Positions 52,810 to 62,491 are shown, counted from the first letter of the stretch. The stretch is 64,000 nt of DNA from Saccharomonospora xinjiangensis XJ-54 (GCF_000258175.1 NZ_JH636049.1:1713482-1777481), one strand, 5' to 3'. Notes: generated by a model from the sequence alone, not told the origin. Numbers and translations are program-made.

Positions 52810-55082
52810 CCACAACCACCACGACCGCGGCTCCCGACGTCCGCCCCGACGCGACCCCGCCGCCGCGGCATCAGAGGGCGACCGGCTTCTGGGTGGCCAC
52901 GGGCGTGTGCGTGGTGGTCGCCGCGCTGGCGCAGCTTCCGCTGATCCGAAACCGGATCTTCTATTTCTGGGACGACAGCGCTGCCCAGTTCCTTCCGATG
53001 TGGCACCGGCTTGGCGAGCGCATCGCGCAGGGACAGTGGCCTCCGCTGCTCGACGTCGATCTGTGGCTGGGCGGCAACCTCGCCGCCGAGGCACTGTTCG
53101 GCATCTACAACCCCGTCAACGTGGCGAACTTCCTCGTGGTGGCGGCGCTGCCCGATCTGGCCGTCGCCGCAGTGCTGGTCAAGACCGAGTTCCTCGTGCT
53201 GCTGGCGCTCGGCATGTACCTGCTGTGCCGCGAGTACGGCGCCGCGCGACCCGCCGCCGCCACGCTCGCGGTGGCGCTGCCGTTCGCGGGCTACGTGCTC
53301 TATTTCGACGCCGGGTCGTGGGCATCGGGGCTGATCGCGTTCGCCTGGGTGCCGCACGTGTGGTGGACGACGCGCAGGGCGGCGCGAGGTGGGTTGAACC
53401 CGCTGTGGGCCTTCGGTGCGGCCGCCCTCGCCGTGACGGCGGGTAACCCGTACGGAATGCTCGGCGTCGCGGTCGTCTATCTGGGGCTGCTCGTGGAGTT
53501 CACGGTGCGCCGCAGGCGAAGGGGCGCCGCGGTGGTCCTCGGTCTCGGCGCGTGCGCCGCCCTGCTGGTGCCGCTGGTGTTCCTGCCGCTTCTCGGGAGC
53601 TCCTCGGTGACGTGGCGCAGCGACACGGCGGTCGTCAACGACGGGTTCCTCGTACCCGGCCTGACCGATCTCCTCGCCTCCAGCGCCCCCACACACCTGC
53701 CCCACGTCGTCGTGTTCGGCGGCACCGGTCTCGCGGTACCCGCCGCGTACTTCGCGTGGTTCGTGCTGCCGCTGCTGCCCTGGCTCGACTGGCGGGTCGT
53801 GCGCCAGCGGTGGCGACTACTGCTCGCGCCGCTTGCGGTGGCGGCGACGTTCGCCGTCGCGGCGCTCGGGCCGTCGAAGCTGTGGCTGTTTCGCTGGCCC
53901 ATCCGGCACCTGGAGTACTGCTTCCTCGCGTGCGCGGTTGTGCTGGCGGTGGTCCTCTCGTCGGGGCTGCGGGCGGATCGTGTCCGGTCCAGGACGGTGG
54001 CGACGGTGGCGATCGTCGCGATCGGGACGTACCTGGCGTGGTCGGCGACGCCCGACAACTGGGCGTGGCATCTCGGTGGCGGTCTGCTGGTTGCCGTACT
54101 CGCCGCGGTGGTGATCGGCTGGTGTCGCGACGCGGGCCGTACCCGGCTGGCCGTCCTTCTGTGTGCGGGCACCGCCGCCGTCCTCGGCTACCAGCTCGCG
54201 ATGGCGCCCAAGAACACCAACGTCTCCCAGCTCTACTACCCCCACTCCGTGGCCGAGCTGAAAGACCGCTTCGCCGACCGCTACCCCGGCGAGGTCATGC
54301 AGATCGCCGACCTGACCACCGCGGACAACACCCTCGGACTGCACCCGGACGGGGCATGGCGGTACTTCCTGTTCGGCAACGTCTACTCCGCGGCGGGGGT
54401 GGAGTCGCTCGTCTCCTACACCGGTCTCGGCTTCCTCGACTTCATCGACACCTTCTGCCTCGACAATTCCGGCTCCACCTGCCCCGAGGCGTGGGACGCC
54501 CTGTGGCGGCCCACCGGATACGGCGGCGCCGCTCTCGCTGATCTTCTCGGGGTGACGACGGTGGTGGTACAGAACGCGCTCGTGCCGGAGGCCCGCATCG
54601 CGGAACCGCAGGCAGGCTGGCGGGTGCGCGAACGTGACGACGTGGTCACCGTGCTCCAGCGGGAAACGCCCCTGCCATGGCCGGATTCGACCCTGACGTG
54701 GGCGTCACCGGGTCTCGATGTCACCGGCGCTGCCACCGTCCACCGCGCGACCGGCGCCACCGGCGAGACCGTGACCTTCACGGCGACCGGCTCCGAAGGC
54801 GAGCACCGGCTCGTGTTCGCAAGGCTGGCCTGGCCCGGCTACAGCGCCACCGTCAACGGCGTCGAGGTGCCGGTGGAGACCACACCGGCAGGGCTGGTGA
54901 CCGTGGAACTGCCCGGCGGCATCCGAGAGGGCGAGCTGGCATTGAACTGGAGCCCGCCCGGTCAGACGGCAGGCGTCCTCGCGGCCGGTCTCGGTGTCCT
55001 CGGCGCGCTGGCCCTCGGTGTTGCCGTGCCGCGCTGGGATCAGACGAGCCGCCGGTCGGAGGCCCAGCGCGAGAGCTCGTAG
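52806..55082 (+). CDS. YfhO-like GT-C membrane glycosyltransferase
   Basis: This 758-residue protein has about 12 transmembrane segments and a C-terminal extracytoplasmic domain (about 470-730, AELKDRFADRYPGE..., TWASPGLDVTGAATV). An acidic motif (FYFWDDSAAQFLPMW) after the first helix is in the place of the catalytic Asp of GT-C enzymes. YfhO proteins use lipid-linked sugars to decorate envelope polymers. It forms a three-gene operon with the GT2 and GtrA genes. Its last 43 bases overlap the convergent response regulator gene. Confidence 0.85.
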   Translation: MTTTTTTAAPDVRPDATPPPRHQRATGFWVATGVCVVVAALAQLPLIRNRIFYFWDDSAAQFLPMWHRLGERIAQGQWPPLLDVDLWLGGNLAAEALFGIYNPVNVANFLVVAALPDLAVAAVLVKTEFLVLLALGMYLLCREYGAARPAAATLAVALPFAGYVLYFDAGSWASGLIAFAWVPHVWWTTRRAARGGLNPLWAFGAAALAVTAGNPYGMLGVAVVYLGLLVEFTVRRRRRGAAVVLGLGACAALLVPLVFLPLLGSSSVTWRSDTAVVNDGFLVPGLTDLLASSAPTHLPHVVVFGGTGLAVPAAYFAWFVLPLLPWLDWRVVRQRWRLLLAPLAVAATFAVAALGPSKLWLFRWPIRHLEYCFLACAVVLAVVLSSGLRADRVRSRTVATVAIVAIGTYLAWSATPDNWAWHLGGGLLVAVLAAVVIGWCRDAGRTRLAVLLCAGTAAVLGYQLAMAPKNTNVSQLYYPHSVAELKDRFADRYPGEVMQIADLTTADNTLGLHPDGAWRYFLFGNVYSAAGVESLVSYTGLGFLDFIDTFCLDNSGSTCPEAWDALWRPTGYGGAALADLLGVTTVVVQNALVPEARIAEPQAGWRVRERDDVVTVLQRETPLPWPDSTLTWASPGLDVTGAATVHRATGATGETVTFTATGSEGEHRLVFARLAWPGYSATVNGVEVPVETTPAGLVTVELPGGIREGELALNWSPPGQTAGVLAAGLGVLGALALGVAVPRWDQTSRRSEAQRESS

Positions 55083-55711
55083 CGGTTCGACAGCTGCGTC
55101 TTGCGCAACACGCTGGACACGTGGGTCTCCACGGTCTTCACGGAGATGAACAGCTCCGATGCGATCTCCTTGTACGCGTAGCCCCTGGCGAGCAGGCGCA
55201 ACACGTCGCGCTCCCTCGGGGTCAGCAGATCGAGGTCGGGGTCGTTGATGGGCTGTGCACCCGGCCGGTCGGCGAAGGCGTCGAGGACGAACCCGGCGAG
55301 GCGCGGCGAGAACACCGCGTCGCCGTCGGCGACGCGCAACACCGCGCGCACCAGCTCGCGCGACGAGATGGTCTTGGTGACGTAGCCCCGCGCGCCCGCG
55401 CGGATGACCGCGATGACGTCCTCGGCCGCATCGGACACCGACAGCGCGAGGAACACCACCTCCGGCAGCTCCGGCCGTACCCGCCGCAGCACCTCGGCCC
55501 CGCCGCCGTCGGGCATGTGCACGTCGAGAAGCACCACCTGCGGGCGGGCCCTGCGGATACCGGCGACCGCCTCACCGACCGATCCCGCCTCACCGACAAC
55601 TCTGACCTCGTCGCTCAGTGCGGCCAGCTCCGTACGCGCCCCCGCGCGGAACAGCGCGTGGTCATCGACGAGAAAGACCGTCACGGGCCTCTTCTGCTCG
55701 GTTGTGGTCAC
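55040..55711 (-). CDS. NarL/LuxR-family response regulator
   Basis: This 223-residue protein has a receiver domain (residues 8-130, FLVDDHALFR, phosphoacceptor Asp63 in LLDVHMPDGG, Lys in YVTKTI) and a C-terminal LuxR HTH (about 158-215, LTPRERDVLRLLARGYAYKEIASELFISVKTVETHV). Its GTG overlaps the sensor kinase stop (GTGA), so the pair is coupled. It likely controls the divergent PspC operon. The 3' end overlaps the YfhO-like gene by 43 bases on the opposite strand. Confidence 0.93.
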   Translation of the reverse strand: MTTTEQKRPVTVFLVDDHALFRAGARTELAALSDEVRVVGEAGSVGEAVAGIRRARPQVVLLDVHMPDGGGAEVLRRVRPELPEVVFLALSVSDAAEDVIAVIRAGARGYVTKTISSRELVRAVLRVADGDAVFSPRLAGFVLDAFADRPGAQPINDPDLDLLTPRERDVLRLLARGYAYKEIASELFISVKTVETHVSSVLRKTQLSNRYELSRWASDRRLV

Positions 55712-57174
55712 GTCGCCCCCTGAGCGCTTCTGTCCGCGGACCTGCGCGGCATCTCCAACTGCACCTCGGTGCCCTCACCCGGCGCGGTACGCAATCGGCA
55801 CCTGCCGCCGTTGCGCTCCATCCTGCCCCTGATGGAGTCGGCGAGGCCATGCCGGTCCTCGGGGACGGCCTCGGGATCGAATCCCCTGCCCCGGTCTCGA
55901 ACGAACACGGTCACCGACTCGCGCTCCACCTCCGCGTAGACGCTGACCTCCTCGACACCCGCGTGCTTGGCCGCGTTCACGATCGCCTCTCGTGCCGCCT
56001 GGATCAACGCGCCGAGCTGCTCGTCAACCTCGACCTCGCCGCCGACGACCACCTGCTGCACGGAGATCGCGAACGTGTCCTCCACCTCACCGCACGCCGC
56101 CGCCAGCGCCTCGGAGAGGCTTGTGGCCTGCCGCTGTGACTCGGCTTCGGCTCCGTTCCTCGCGGTCCCGTAGCCCGACGGCCCGTACAGCCACTGCCGC
56201 AACTGCCGTTCCTGGCCGCGGGCCAGCCTCGCCACCTCGCGTGGCAGATCGGCCTGTTTCTGGATCAACGCCAGCGTCTGCAACACGGAGTCGTGCAGGT
56301 GAGCGGCGATCTCCGCGCGTTCCTCCGTGCGAATCCTCGCTCTCCGTTCCTCCCCGAGATCGCGGATCAGGCGCAGCCAGAACGGCACCGTCAGCACCGC
56401 CACACCCACCAGCGTCGCGAGCACCGCGATCAGCGCGAACTGCACCTGGTCGAGGCTTCCGCTGCGGAAGACGACCACCCCGATACCGGTGGCCACGAGT
56501 GCCACACCCGCGAGTACCCGCACGAGCGGGCGGGCCCCGCCGTCCCCGACGACGCCGGCGACACCGGATCGGGCACCGTCGCGCCACCTCCTGCGCTGCG
56601 ACTCGTCGGCCTCCCGCCACACCACCGCCGCACCGACGAGCGCGACGGCGACGGGCAGGCCGACCCACCCGCTGAACAGGCCGGTGAGCGCACCGCCCGC
56701 GAAACTCAGGCCGATGCCCAGCGCGATGAGGCCGTACGCCTGCTGCCGTTCCTTCGCGGACTCGGGCGCAGACCGTTCCTCGCCGGAGTGCTGGGGCACG
56801 AACACCCACAGCAACCCGTAGGCGAACAGCCCCATACCCCCGAACGCCGCGAGTACCGCGAAGGCGGCCCGCACCCACAGCACGTTGACGCCGAGATGAT
56901 CGGCGAGCCCGCCTGCCACGCCCGCGAGCGCGCGACCCCTGCGGCGGCGGTACATCTTCGGCGGGCCGTCCACCTCCCCCTGAGGCGCCGCCCGGCGGTT
57001 TCCCGAGGGCTCGACGGACGCGCCTGCCCCCGGCGTGGCGTCCCTTTCCCCGGCAGGTGCGGCGGATGGCGCGACACCGAACCCCGCCGGATGCTGCCCC
57101 GCCCCGGACGCCCGCTCCCCGGTCACCTGCTCCTCCACCCCGCCATCGTCACACGCCTCGGCGCGCGGGTTCAT
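55708..57174 (-). CDS. PspC-domain sensor histidine kinase
   Basis: This 488-residue protein has a disordered N-terminus (1-70), a PspC domain (about 73-135, MYRRRRGRALAGVAGGLADHLGVNVLWVR), several transmembrane segments (about 100-270), a HisKA_3 dimerisation helix with phosphoacceptor His294 (AAHLHDSVLQT) and a HATPase domain (REAIVNAAKHAG, DRGRGFDP). It is the sensor of a NarL-type two-component system that probably monitors envelope stress. It is divergent from the PspC effector gene, with about 100 bases of shared promoter region between them. Confidence 0.92.
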   Translation of the reverse strand: MNPRAEACDDGGVEEQVTGERASGAGQHPAGFGVAPSAAPAGERDATPGAGASVEPSGNRRAAPQGEVDGPPKMYRRRRGRALAGVAGGLADHLGVNVLWVRAAFAVLAAFGGMGLFAYGLLWVFVPQHSGEERSAPESAKERQQAYGLIALGIGLSFAGGALTGLFSGWVGLPVAVALVGAAVVWREADESQRRRWRDGARSGVAGVVGDGGARPLVRVLAGVALVATGIGVVVFRSGSLDQVQFALIAVLATLVGVAVLTVPFWLRLIRDLGEERRARIRTEERAEIAAHLHDSVLQTLALIQKQADLPREVARLARGQERQLRQWLYGPSGYGTARNGAEAESQRQATSLSEALAAACGEVEDTFAISVQQVVVGGEVEVDEQLGALIQAAREAIVNAAKHAGVEEVSVYAEVERESVTVFVRDRGRGFDPEAVPEDRHGLADSIRGRMERNGGRCRLRTAPGEGTEVQLEMPRRSADRSAQGAT

Positions 57175-57278
57175 CGGGGAAACCCCTGAATCCGTCCCGG
57201 ACGCGAAGCCCGTTCCCGGGAAGGATCAGGGTTCGTCCCCGATGCGGCGGCACCGGGCTGTCGAGCATGCTGGACGGC

Positions 57279-58541
57279 ATGAAGAGCACGACCGACACCA
57301 CGAAGCACATCGAAGGCTTCGAGGACACGGTGAAGGACTTCTGGGTCTCGCGGCCCCGGCGTCCGCACCAGGGCCGCAAACTCGCGGGGGTGGCGGCCGG
57401 TGTCGGCAACCGTTACGGCATCGATCCGGTCGTCGTGCGGGTCGTGTTCGTCGTGTTGACGGGGTTCGGGGGGATCGGCCTGGCTCTCTACCTGCTGGGC
57501 TGGCTCGTCCTGGCGGAGGAGGGAGACGAGGTGTCGGGGATCGAGGGCCTGCTCGGGCGGGGACGGAGCTCGATGCCGAAGGGTCTGGCACTCGCGCTGT
57601 GTGTCGTGCTGGTCCCGACGTGGATACTGAGCTTCTCCTGGAGCTGGTTCGACGGCGGAACCTTCCTCGGGCTCGCGCTCGCCGTCGCGGGGATGTATCT
57701 GCTGCACCGCAGCAGGGGCCACCTCCGCCGCCCCGTCCCCACCGGACCCGCCATGGCAAGCCCGACGGGGATGACCACCACGATGTCCGGGACGGACGCG
57801 GGCGTGTGGGGACAGCCCGTGTCCGAGGCACCGCCGACGTGGGATCCGCTCGGGGCGGACCCCACCGGCTGGCGGCTGGCGGAGGAAACCACACCCGCCC
57901 CTGCGCCGAGGCCGGAACCACCCGCGCCACCGCGCCGCAGATCCAAGGTCGGGTTCGCGGCGACGGGTGTCGCACTGGCCGTCGGCGGCGTGGGGGCCGC
58001 GCTCGCGGCCGAAGGTGTGCCGTGGTTCACCCCGGCACACGTGGTGGGACTCGTGCTCGCGGTGCTCGGCACCGGCATGGTCGTCGGCTCGTTCCTCGGG
58101 GGAGGACGTGGCCTGGTCTGGCTTGCCGTGCCGCTGTCGCTCACCGGCCTCGCGCTCGGAGCGGTGCCGATCGAGGACGTCGGCGGCGGGTTCGGTGACC
58201 TCTCCGCCACCCCGGCGACAGCCGAGGGTGTGCTGCCCGTGTACGAACGGACGGCCGGTGACGTCCGGCTCGACCTCACAAGACTCACCGGGGCGGAGAA
58301 CGTGAGCACGACCGTGCGCAACGGCGCGGGCAACGTCGCGGTGCTCGTGCCGCCCGACGCCGACGTCTGGTACACGTGCGAAGCCGGGGTCGGCAACATC
58401 GAATGCCTCGGCCAGCAGTACACCGGTGTCAATCCTCCCGAGATCGAGGGCAAGGACTTCGGTCCCGACGGCGCCGGTGGTCCGAAGATCACGCTGACCG
58501 CGCAGGCCGGGGTTGGCAACGTGGAGGTGCGTCGTGGCTGA
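57279..58541 (+). CDS. PspC-domain membrane protein with C-terminal adhesin-like domain
   Basis: This 420-residue protein has an N-terminal PspC domain (about 22-80, RRPHQGRKLAGVAAGVGNRYGIDPVVVRVVF), further transmembrane segments (about 95-140 and 225-310), and an extracytoplasmic beta-rich C-terminus (about 330-420) with repeated NG(A/V)GN motifs. The last part resembles the DUF2154/LiaF-like C-terminal region that often follows PspC domains. The start is uncertain between ATGs at 57267 and 57279; neither has a clear ribosome site. Likely it is the main target or partner of the divergent kinase/regulator pair. Confidence 0.85.
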   Translation: MKSTTDTTKHIEGFEDTVKDFWVSRPRRPHQGRKLAGVAAGVGNRYGIDPVVVRVVFVVLTGFGGIGLALYLLGWLVLAEEGDEVSGIEGLLGRGRSSMPKGLALALCVVLVPTWILSFSWSWFDGGTFLGLALAVAGMYLLHRSRGHLRRPVPTGPAMASPTGMTTTMSGTDAGVWGQPVSEAPPTWDPLGADPTGWRLAEETTPAPAPRPEPPAPPRRRSKVGFAATGVALAVGGVGAALAAEGVPWFTPAHVVGLVLAVLGTGMVVGSFLGGGRGLVWLAVPLSLTGLALGAVPIEDVGGGFGDLSATPATAEGVLPVYERTAGDVRLDLTRLTGAENVSTTVRNGAGNVAVLVPPDADVWYTCEAGVGNIECLGQQYTGVNPPEIEGKDFGPDGAGGPKITLTAQAGVGNVEVRRG

Positions 58542-58755
58542 CAACGACAACCGCAAGGTGGCCCCTCGCACGGTGGAGCTGTTCACCCTGCTGGCCGGGC
58601 TGGCCACGCTCCTCGTGTCGGCCTACGTGCTCTCCGATGCGGACACCTGGCTCGGCCAGGTGGACCTGCGCTGGGTGCTGGCGGGTGGCGCCGTCACCGT
58701 GGGGTTGCTGATGCTCGCGGCGTCCGTGAGACCCCAAAGGCGGAACGGGTCCTGA
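58534..58755 (+). CDS. small two-helix membrane protein
   Basis: This 73-residue protein has two transmembrane helices (about 13-34 and 44-64) and charged ends. The GTG start has GGAGG about seven bases ahead and overlaps the PspC gene stop by eight bases, so the two are coupled. I do not recognise a named family; the position suggests an accessory of the PspC protein. Confidence 0.75.
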   Translation: MADNDNRKVAPRTVELFTLLAGLATLLVSAYVLSDADTWLGQVDLRWVLAGGAVTVGLLMLAASVRPQRRNGS

Positions 58756-58808
58756 CCGCGGGGTGAGCCGATCGCGGTTGAGGGTGTGCCTTCGTGAGTG
58801 GGGGTACG

Positions 58809-59591
58809 TCAGGTGAACAGCCCGGCCACGAGCAGCCCGAGTCCCCCGAGTGCGCTCGCGACGGTGCCGATCGCGAGAAGCCGGTGCCGCCGGACCCGGC
58901 TGTCGCGCAACTCCTGTTCCGTGCGGGTCGAGATGATGAAGTGACCCTTCCCCTCGGGCTTGCCGATCGTCAACGCACCGGTCCTGTCGTGAACCTCACC
59001 GAGGACGTAGAGCCGACGGCCCGGGCGGACGACCCACTCCTTGTAGTCGTAGCCGATCGTGGTGTCGCCCCTGCCGGACAACGCGGGCAGCACGATGCCG
59101 AACAGATCGATGCCGCCCTGCCTGCCTCGCCGTGGTTCGAACCTGCTCACCGTCTGCTCGGCGCCGTCGGGGGTGATGCCGTCCGGATCGACATTGATCG
59201 TGCGGCCCTGCTCGTCGGTGATCGCGTAGTTCTTGTGTGACGTGTGTTCGGCCACTCGTTCGGTGCGTTTGCGTCGGTGCCGCTTGCCGTCGCGGTACTC
59301 GATCACCTCGTAGTGCCGGTCGATGCGGTAGCGGTACCAGACGCACTCGGTTTTGGAGAGTTCGGCCGTGAGCGGGCCATCGGGACTGGGAGAAGCCTCG
59401 CCTACGACCTCGGAGGTCTTGCGGAACATGCCGGACGCCCCGACCTCGTCGGAGGCTGCGCGGTACTGCTCCAGTTCAGGGATCGACAGGGTCTCGGTGC
59501 CGATCATGGTGTGCAACTGGTCGCGGGTGTGTTTCATGGAGAGGAACGCGGCCACTGCGACAACCAGCAGCACCACTCCCGCGATCCACAC
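58809..59591 (-). CDS. GIDE/BAM-domain membrane protein
   Basis: This 260-residue protein has a transmembrane helix at each end (about 3-18 and 238-258). The middle (about 60-230) resembles the GIDE/BAM domain of the mitochondrial E3 ligase MUL1, with ECVWYRYRID, EHTSHKNYAITDEQGRTINVDP and YDYKEWVVRPG. No RING finger is present, as in other bacterial members, so it is not a ubiquitin ligase. Its role is unknown. It starts with GTG and lies just downstream of guaA on the same strand. Confidence 0.82.
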   Translation of the reverse strand: MWIAGVVLLVVAVAAFLSMKHTRDQLHTMIGTETLSIPELEQYRAASDEVGASGMFRKTSEVVGEASPSPDGPLTAELSKTECVWYRYRIDRHYEVIEYRDGKRHRRKRTERVAEHTSHKNYAITDEQGRTINVDPDGITPDGAEQTVSRFEPRRGRQGGIDLFGIVLPALSGRGDTTIGYDYKEWVVRPGRRLYVLGEVHDRTGALTIGKPEGKGHFIISTRTEQELRDSRVRRHRLLAIGTVASALGGLGLLVAGLFT

Positions 59592-59619
59592 CGCTACCTA
59601 CCCCCAGCACCCGTGTCGT

Positions 59620-61164
59620 TCACTCCCACTCGATCGTCCCCGGCGGCTTGCTGGTCACATCCAGCACGACCCGGTTCACATCGGCCACCTCGTTGGTGAT
59701 ACGTGTGGAGATCCGTTCGAGCACGTCGTAGGGTAGCCGAGCCCAATCGGCCGTCATGGCGTCTTCGCTGGACACCGGGCGCAACACGATGGGATGCCCG
59801 TAGGTGCGGCCGTCCCCCTGCACCCCGACGCTGCGGACGTCGGCGAGCAGCACAACGGGGCACTGCCAGATGTCGGAGTCGAGTCCCGCCGCGGTGAGTT
59901 CCTCGCGGGCGATCGCGTCCGCGGCCCGCAGGATCTCCAACCTGCCGGACGTCACCGCGCCGATGATGCGGATCGCGAGACCGGGCCCGGGGAACGGCTG
60001 GCGGTGCACGATGGTCTCCGGCAGGCCCAGTTCGAGCCCGACCCTGCGAACCTCGTCCTTGAACAGGAGTCGAAGCGGCTCCACGAGTGTGAACCGCAGG
60101 TCCTCGGGCAGCCCGCCCACATTGTGGTGACTCTTGATGTTGGACGTCCCCGCGCCGCCGCCGGATTCGACCACGTCGGGGTACAGGGTGCCCTGCACGA
60201 GGAACTCGACGTCGCCCTGCGCCTTGATCTCCCGCGCCGCCTGCTCGAAGACGCGGATGAACTCCCGGCCGATGATCTTGCGTTTCTGCTCAGGGTCGGT
60301 GACGCCGTCGAGAGCCGACAGGAACCGTTCGGTGGCATCGACCGTGACGAGGTTCACGCCGGTGGCGGCCACGAAGTCGCGTTCGACCTGAACTCGTTCG
60401 CCCGTCCTGAGCAGGCCGTGATCGACGAAGACACAGGTGAGCCGGTCGCCGATCGCGCGCTGCACCAGCGCCGCCGCGACCGCCGAGTCCACGCCCCCTG
60501 ACAATCCGCAGATCGCGTGCCCTTCACCGATCTGGGCCTGGATGCGCTGCACCTGGTCGTCAACGATGGACGACGTGGTCCACCTCGGGCGGATGCCCGC
60601 GATCTCGTGCAGGAACCGTCGCAGCACCTCCTGACCGTGGGGCGAGTGAGCCACCTCTGGGTGGTACTGAACCCCGGCGAGTTTCCGCGCGGTGTTCTCG
60701 AACCCGGCCACCGGGGCGCCTTCGCTACCCGCGGTGACGGAGAACCCTTCGGGAGCCTTCGTCACGCAGTCGCCGTGGCTCATCCACACCGGGTGCCGGG
60801 AGGGCAGTGCCTCGTGCAACGCGCCGCCGGTGACGGCCAGCTCGGTGCGGCCGAACTCGCGGGTGCCCGTGTGCTCGACCGTGCCGCCCAGAGCCTGCGC
60901 CATGGCTTGGAAGCCGTAGCAGATGCCGAACACGGGTACGCCCGTGTCGAACAACGCTGGGTCCACGCCGGGTGCGCCGTCCGCGTACACGCTGGATGGC
61001 CCGCCCGAGAGGATGATGGCGGCCGGGTCGCGTTCGAGGAGCTCATCGACAGGAGTCGTGTGCGGCACGACCTCCGAATACACCTGCGCTTCGCGGACCC
61101 GTCGTGCGATGAGCTGCGCGTACTGGGCGCCGTAGTCCACCACGAGCACGGGACCATCTGACAC
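59620..61164 (-). CDS. guaA: GMP synthase (glutamine-hydrolysing)
   Basis: This 514-residue enzyme converts XMP to GMP using glutamine amide nitrogen. It has an N-terminal class I amidotransferase domain with catalytic Cys in [10 protein letters not shown] and His/Glu in QYHPEV, an ATP-pyrophosphatase loop [15 protein letters not shown], and a C-terminal dimerisation domain ending GTIEWE. The GTG at 61164 follows AGGAG by eight bases and matches the family start; the frame continues upstream without similarity. It completes the purine theme of folD, purN and purH in this window. Confidence 0.95.
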   Translation of the reverse strand: MSDGPVLVVDYGAQYAQLIARRVREAQVYSEVVPHTTPVDELLERDPAAIILSGGPSSVYADGAPGVDPALFDTGVPVFGICYGFQAMAQALGGTVEHTGTREFGRTELAVTGGALHEALPSRHPVWMSHGDCVTKAPEGFSVTAGSEGAPVAGFENTARKLAGVQYHPEVAHSPHGQEVLRRFLHEIAGIRPRWTTSSIVDDQVQRIQAQIGEGHAICGLSGGVDSAVAAALVQRAIGDRLTCVFVDHGLLRTGERVQVERDFVAATGVNLVTVDATERFLSALDGVTDPEQKRKIIGREFIRVFEQAAREIKAQGDVEFLVQGTLYPDVVESGGGAGTSNIKSHHNVGGLPEDLRFTLVEPLRLLFKDEVRRVGLELGLPETIVHRQPFPGPGLAIRIIGAVTSGRLEILRAADAIAREELTAAGLDSDIWQCPVVLLADVRSVGVQGDGRTYGHPIVLRPVSSEDAMTADWARLPYDVLERISTRITNEVADVNRVVLDVTSKPPGTIEWE

Positions 61165-61287
61165 TGTCGGACTCCTCACCGGTTCGCTTGCGACGAAAAC
61201 CTGCCTCCATCGTCGCAGGCCGACCGGCGGGCGATTCGCCCAGGTGGCGGTTACCGGCGGCGCGCGGCGACGCATGAAGGCCGTCAC

Positions 61288-61589
61288 ACAGCGCAGGCTC
61301 CAGCGTGGATCACCTGAACCCCCGAACCGGGTCGTCCAACCACACCGCGCACCCCCGGATAACCGCCCGCAGGCGTGCGTGGCGAGCCGGAAGCGCGTTT
61401 AGCGGGCAGAACGCGGTCAACCACCCCACACACACCAACGACTCCCCACGCGAACCACGCGACAACCAGCGGACCGCGTTTCGCGGGCAGAACGCGGTCA
61501 GACGCCGCCGCCCCACACAACCAACACCGCACACCGACGCCGCGAGGCACGTTTAGCGGGCGAAACGCGGTTCTCCGCCGCCCGCCTGA
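61288..61589. other. intergenic region carrying three palindromic repeats
   Basis: No gene is supported between guaA and the DUF1963 gene. The region holds three copies of a 24-26-bp palindromic element (listed separately) spaced about 80 bases apart. Confidence 0.6.
61394..61572. repeat. three palindromic repeats with an AACGCGG core
   Basis: Copies are at 61394-61417, 61473-61498 and 61549-61572. The middle copy has arms CCGCGTT and AACGCGG around a 10-base centre TCGCGGGCAG. The first has CGCGTT/AACGCG around TAGCGGGCAG, and the third keeps CGTTTAGCGGGC and AAACGCGG. The fixed centre and spacing suggest an intergenic repeat family, possibly present elsewhere in the genome. Confidence 0.85.
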
Positions 61590-62408
61590 TCAGTGGCACT
61601 GCATCTCGACGCGGACCTGGCTGAAGTCGCCGGCTCGCAGCGCGTCAATGGGGATCGCGTAGTACAGCAGGCCGAAGTCGCCGAACTGCCATTGGTCGTC
61701 GCTGTCCAGTTGGAGGAGATGCACCTCGCCGGCCCGCAGGAACCCACCCTGGAGCGGCAGCGGCCAACCGAACGCACGATGGTGGTGGCCGCAGTCGTAG
61801 GCCGGGTAATCGATCTCCGATCGCCACACGTTGCCGAGGTCGAAGGCGTTCAGCCAGCGCGGCATGCCGCGCTCGCCGTAGGAATCGAGCAGGTCCTGCA
61901 CGACCGGTTCGTCGTAGTTGGGCAGGCTGACGATCGGCGCGGCGGCCATCGGACGCGGGTCGAACACATGCGCAGGCGAGGGAGCGGGCCGCTCCTCCGC
62001 GCGCTGCGGATCAGCGGGGACGACCCGCCAGCACCGCGGGTCGGTGAACACATCGAAACGCCGGTATTGCTCGTAGGGCAGGTCAGGCTCGAAATAGAAG
62101 AAGTTGAGCAGTCCTGGGACGGCGGGGAGTTCCTCGCCGAGCCAGGGCGCCAGCACCTCGGCATCGAGAACCGCCATGAAGTTGAGCGGCACGCCCTCGA
62201 CGTGCGGCCATTCGGTCTCCGGGTCCAGCAACGCATCCCCGCCGAAACGACTCCGGCCCGCGGGGGTACCACCGTCCTCGACCGGCGCGATGCAGTAGCC
62301 GCGTCGCGCCAGCGCAGCCATCCGGCGCCCGTCATGCTCACCCAGCGTCTCGACGCAGTGTTCTTCCAGCTCGGCCAGCACCGAGGTCACGTCCATGATC
62401 ACGTCCAT
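61590..62408 (-). CDS. DUF1963 (YwqG-like) protein
   Basis: This 272-residue soluble protein has DUF1963 features: SRFGGDALLDPETEWP near residue 50, FMAVLDAEVLAPW and NFFYFEPDLPY, and a C-terminal HLLQLDSDDQWQFGDFGLLYYAI. The family is widespread, and its function is unknown. The ATG at 62408 or the in-frame ATG at 62396 are both possible; a longer open frame upstream is antisense-like and was ignored. Confidence 0.8.
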   Translation of the reverse strand: MDVIMDVTSVLAELEEHCVETLGEHDGRRMAALARRGYCIAPVEDGGTPAGRSRFGGDALLDPETEWPHVEGVPLNFMAVLDAEVLAPWLGEELPAVPGLLNFFYFEPDLPYEQYRRFDVFTDPRCWRVVPADPQRAEERPAPSPAHVFDPRPMAAAPIVSLPNYDEPVVQDLLDSYGERGMPRWLNAFDLGNVWRSEIDYPAYDCGHHHRAFGWPLPLQGGFLRAGEVHLLQLDSDDQWQFGDFGLLYYAIPIDALRAGDFSQVRVEMQCH

Positions 62409-62491
62409 GCGCGGTATGAAACCATCGGGAGGCGACACTCTCGGTTCCAGGCACGACGCCCAAGGTGACTCCGATGAGCCCCGCGCGACGG

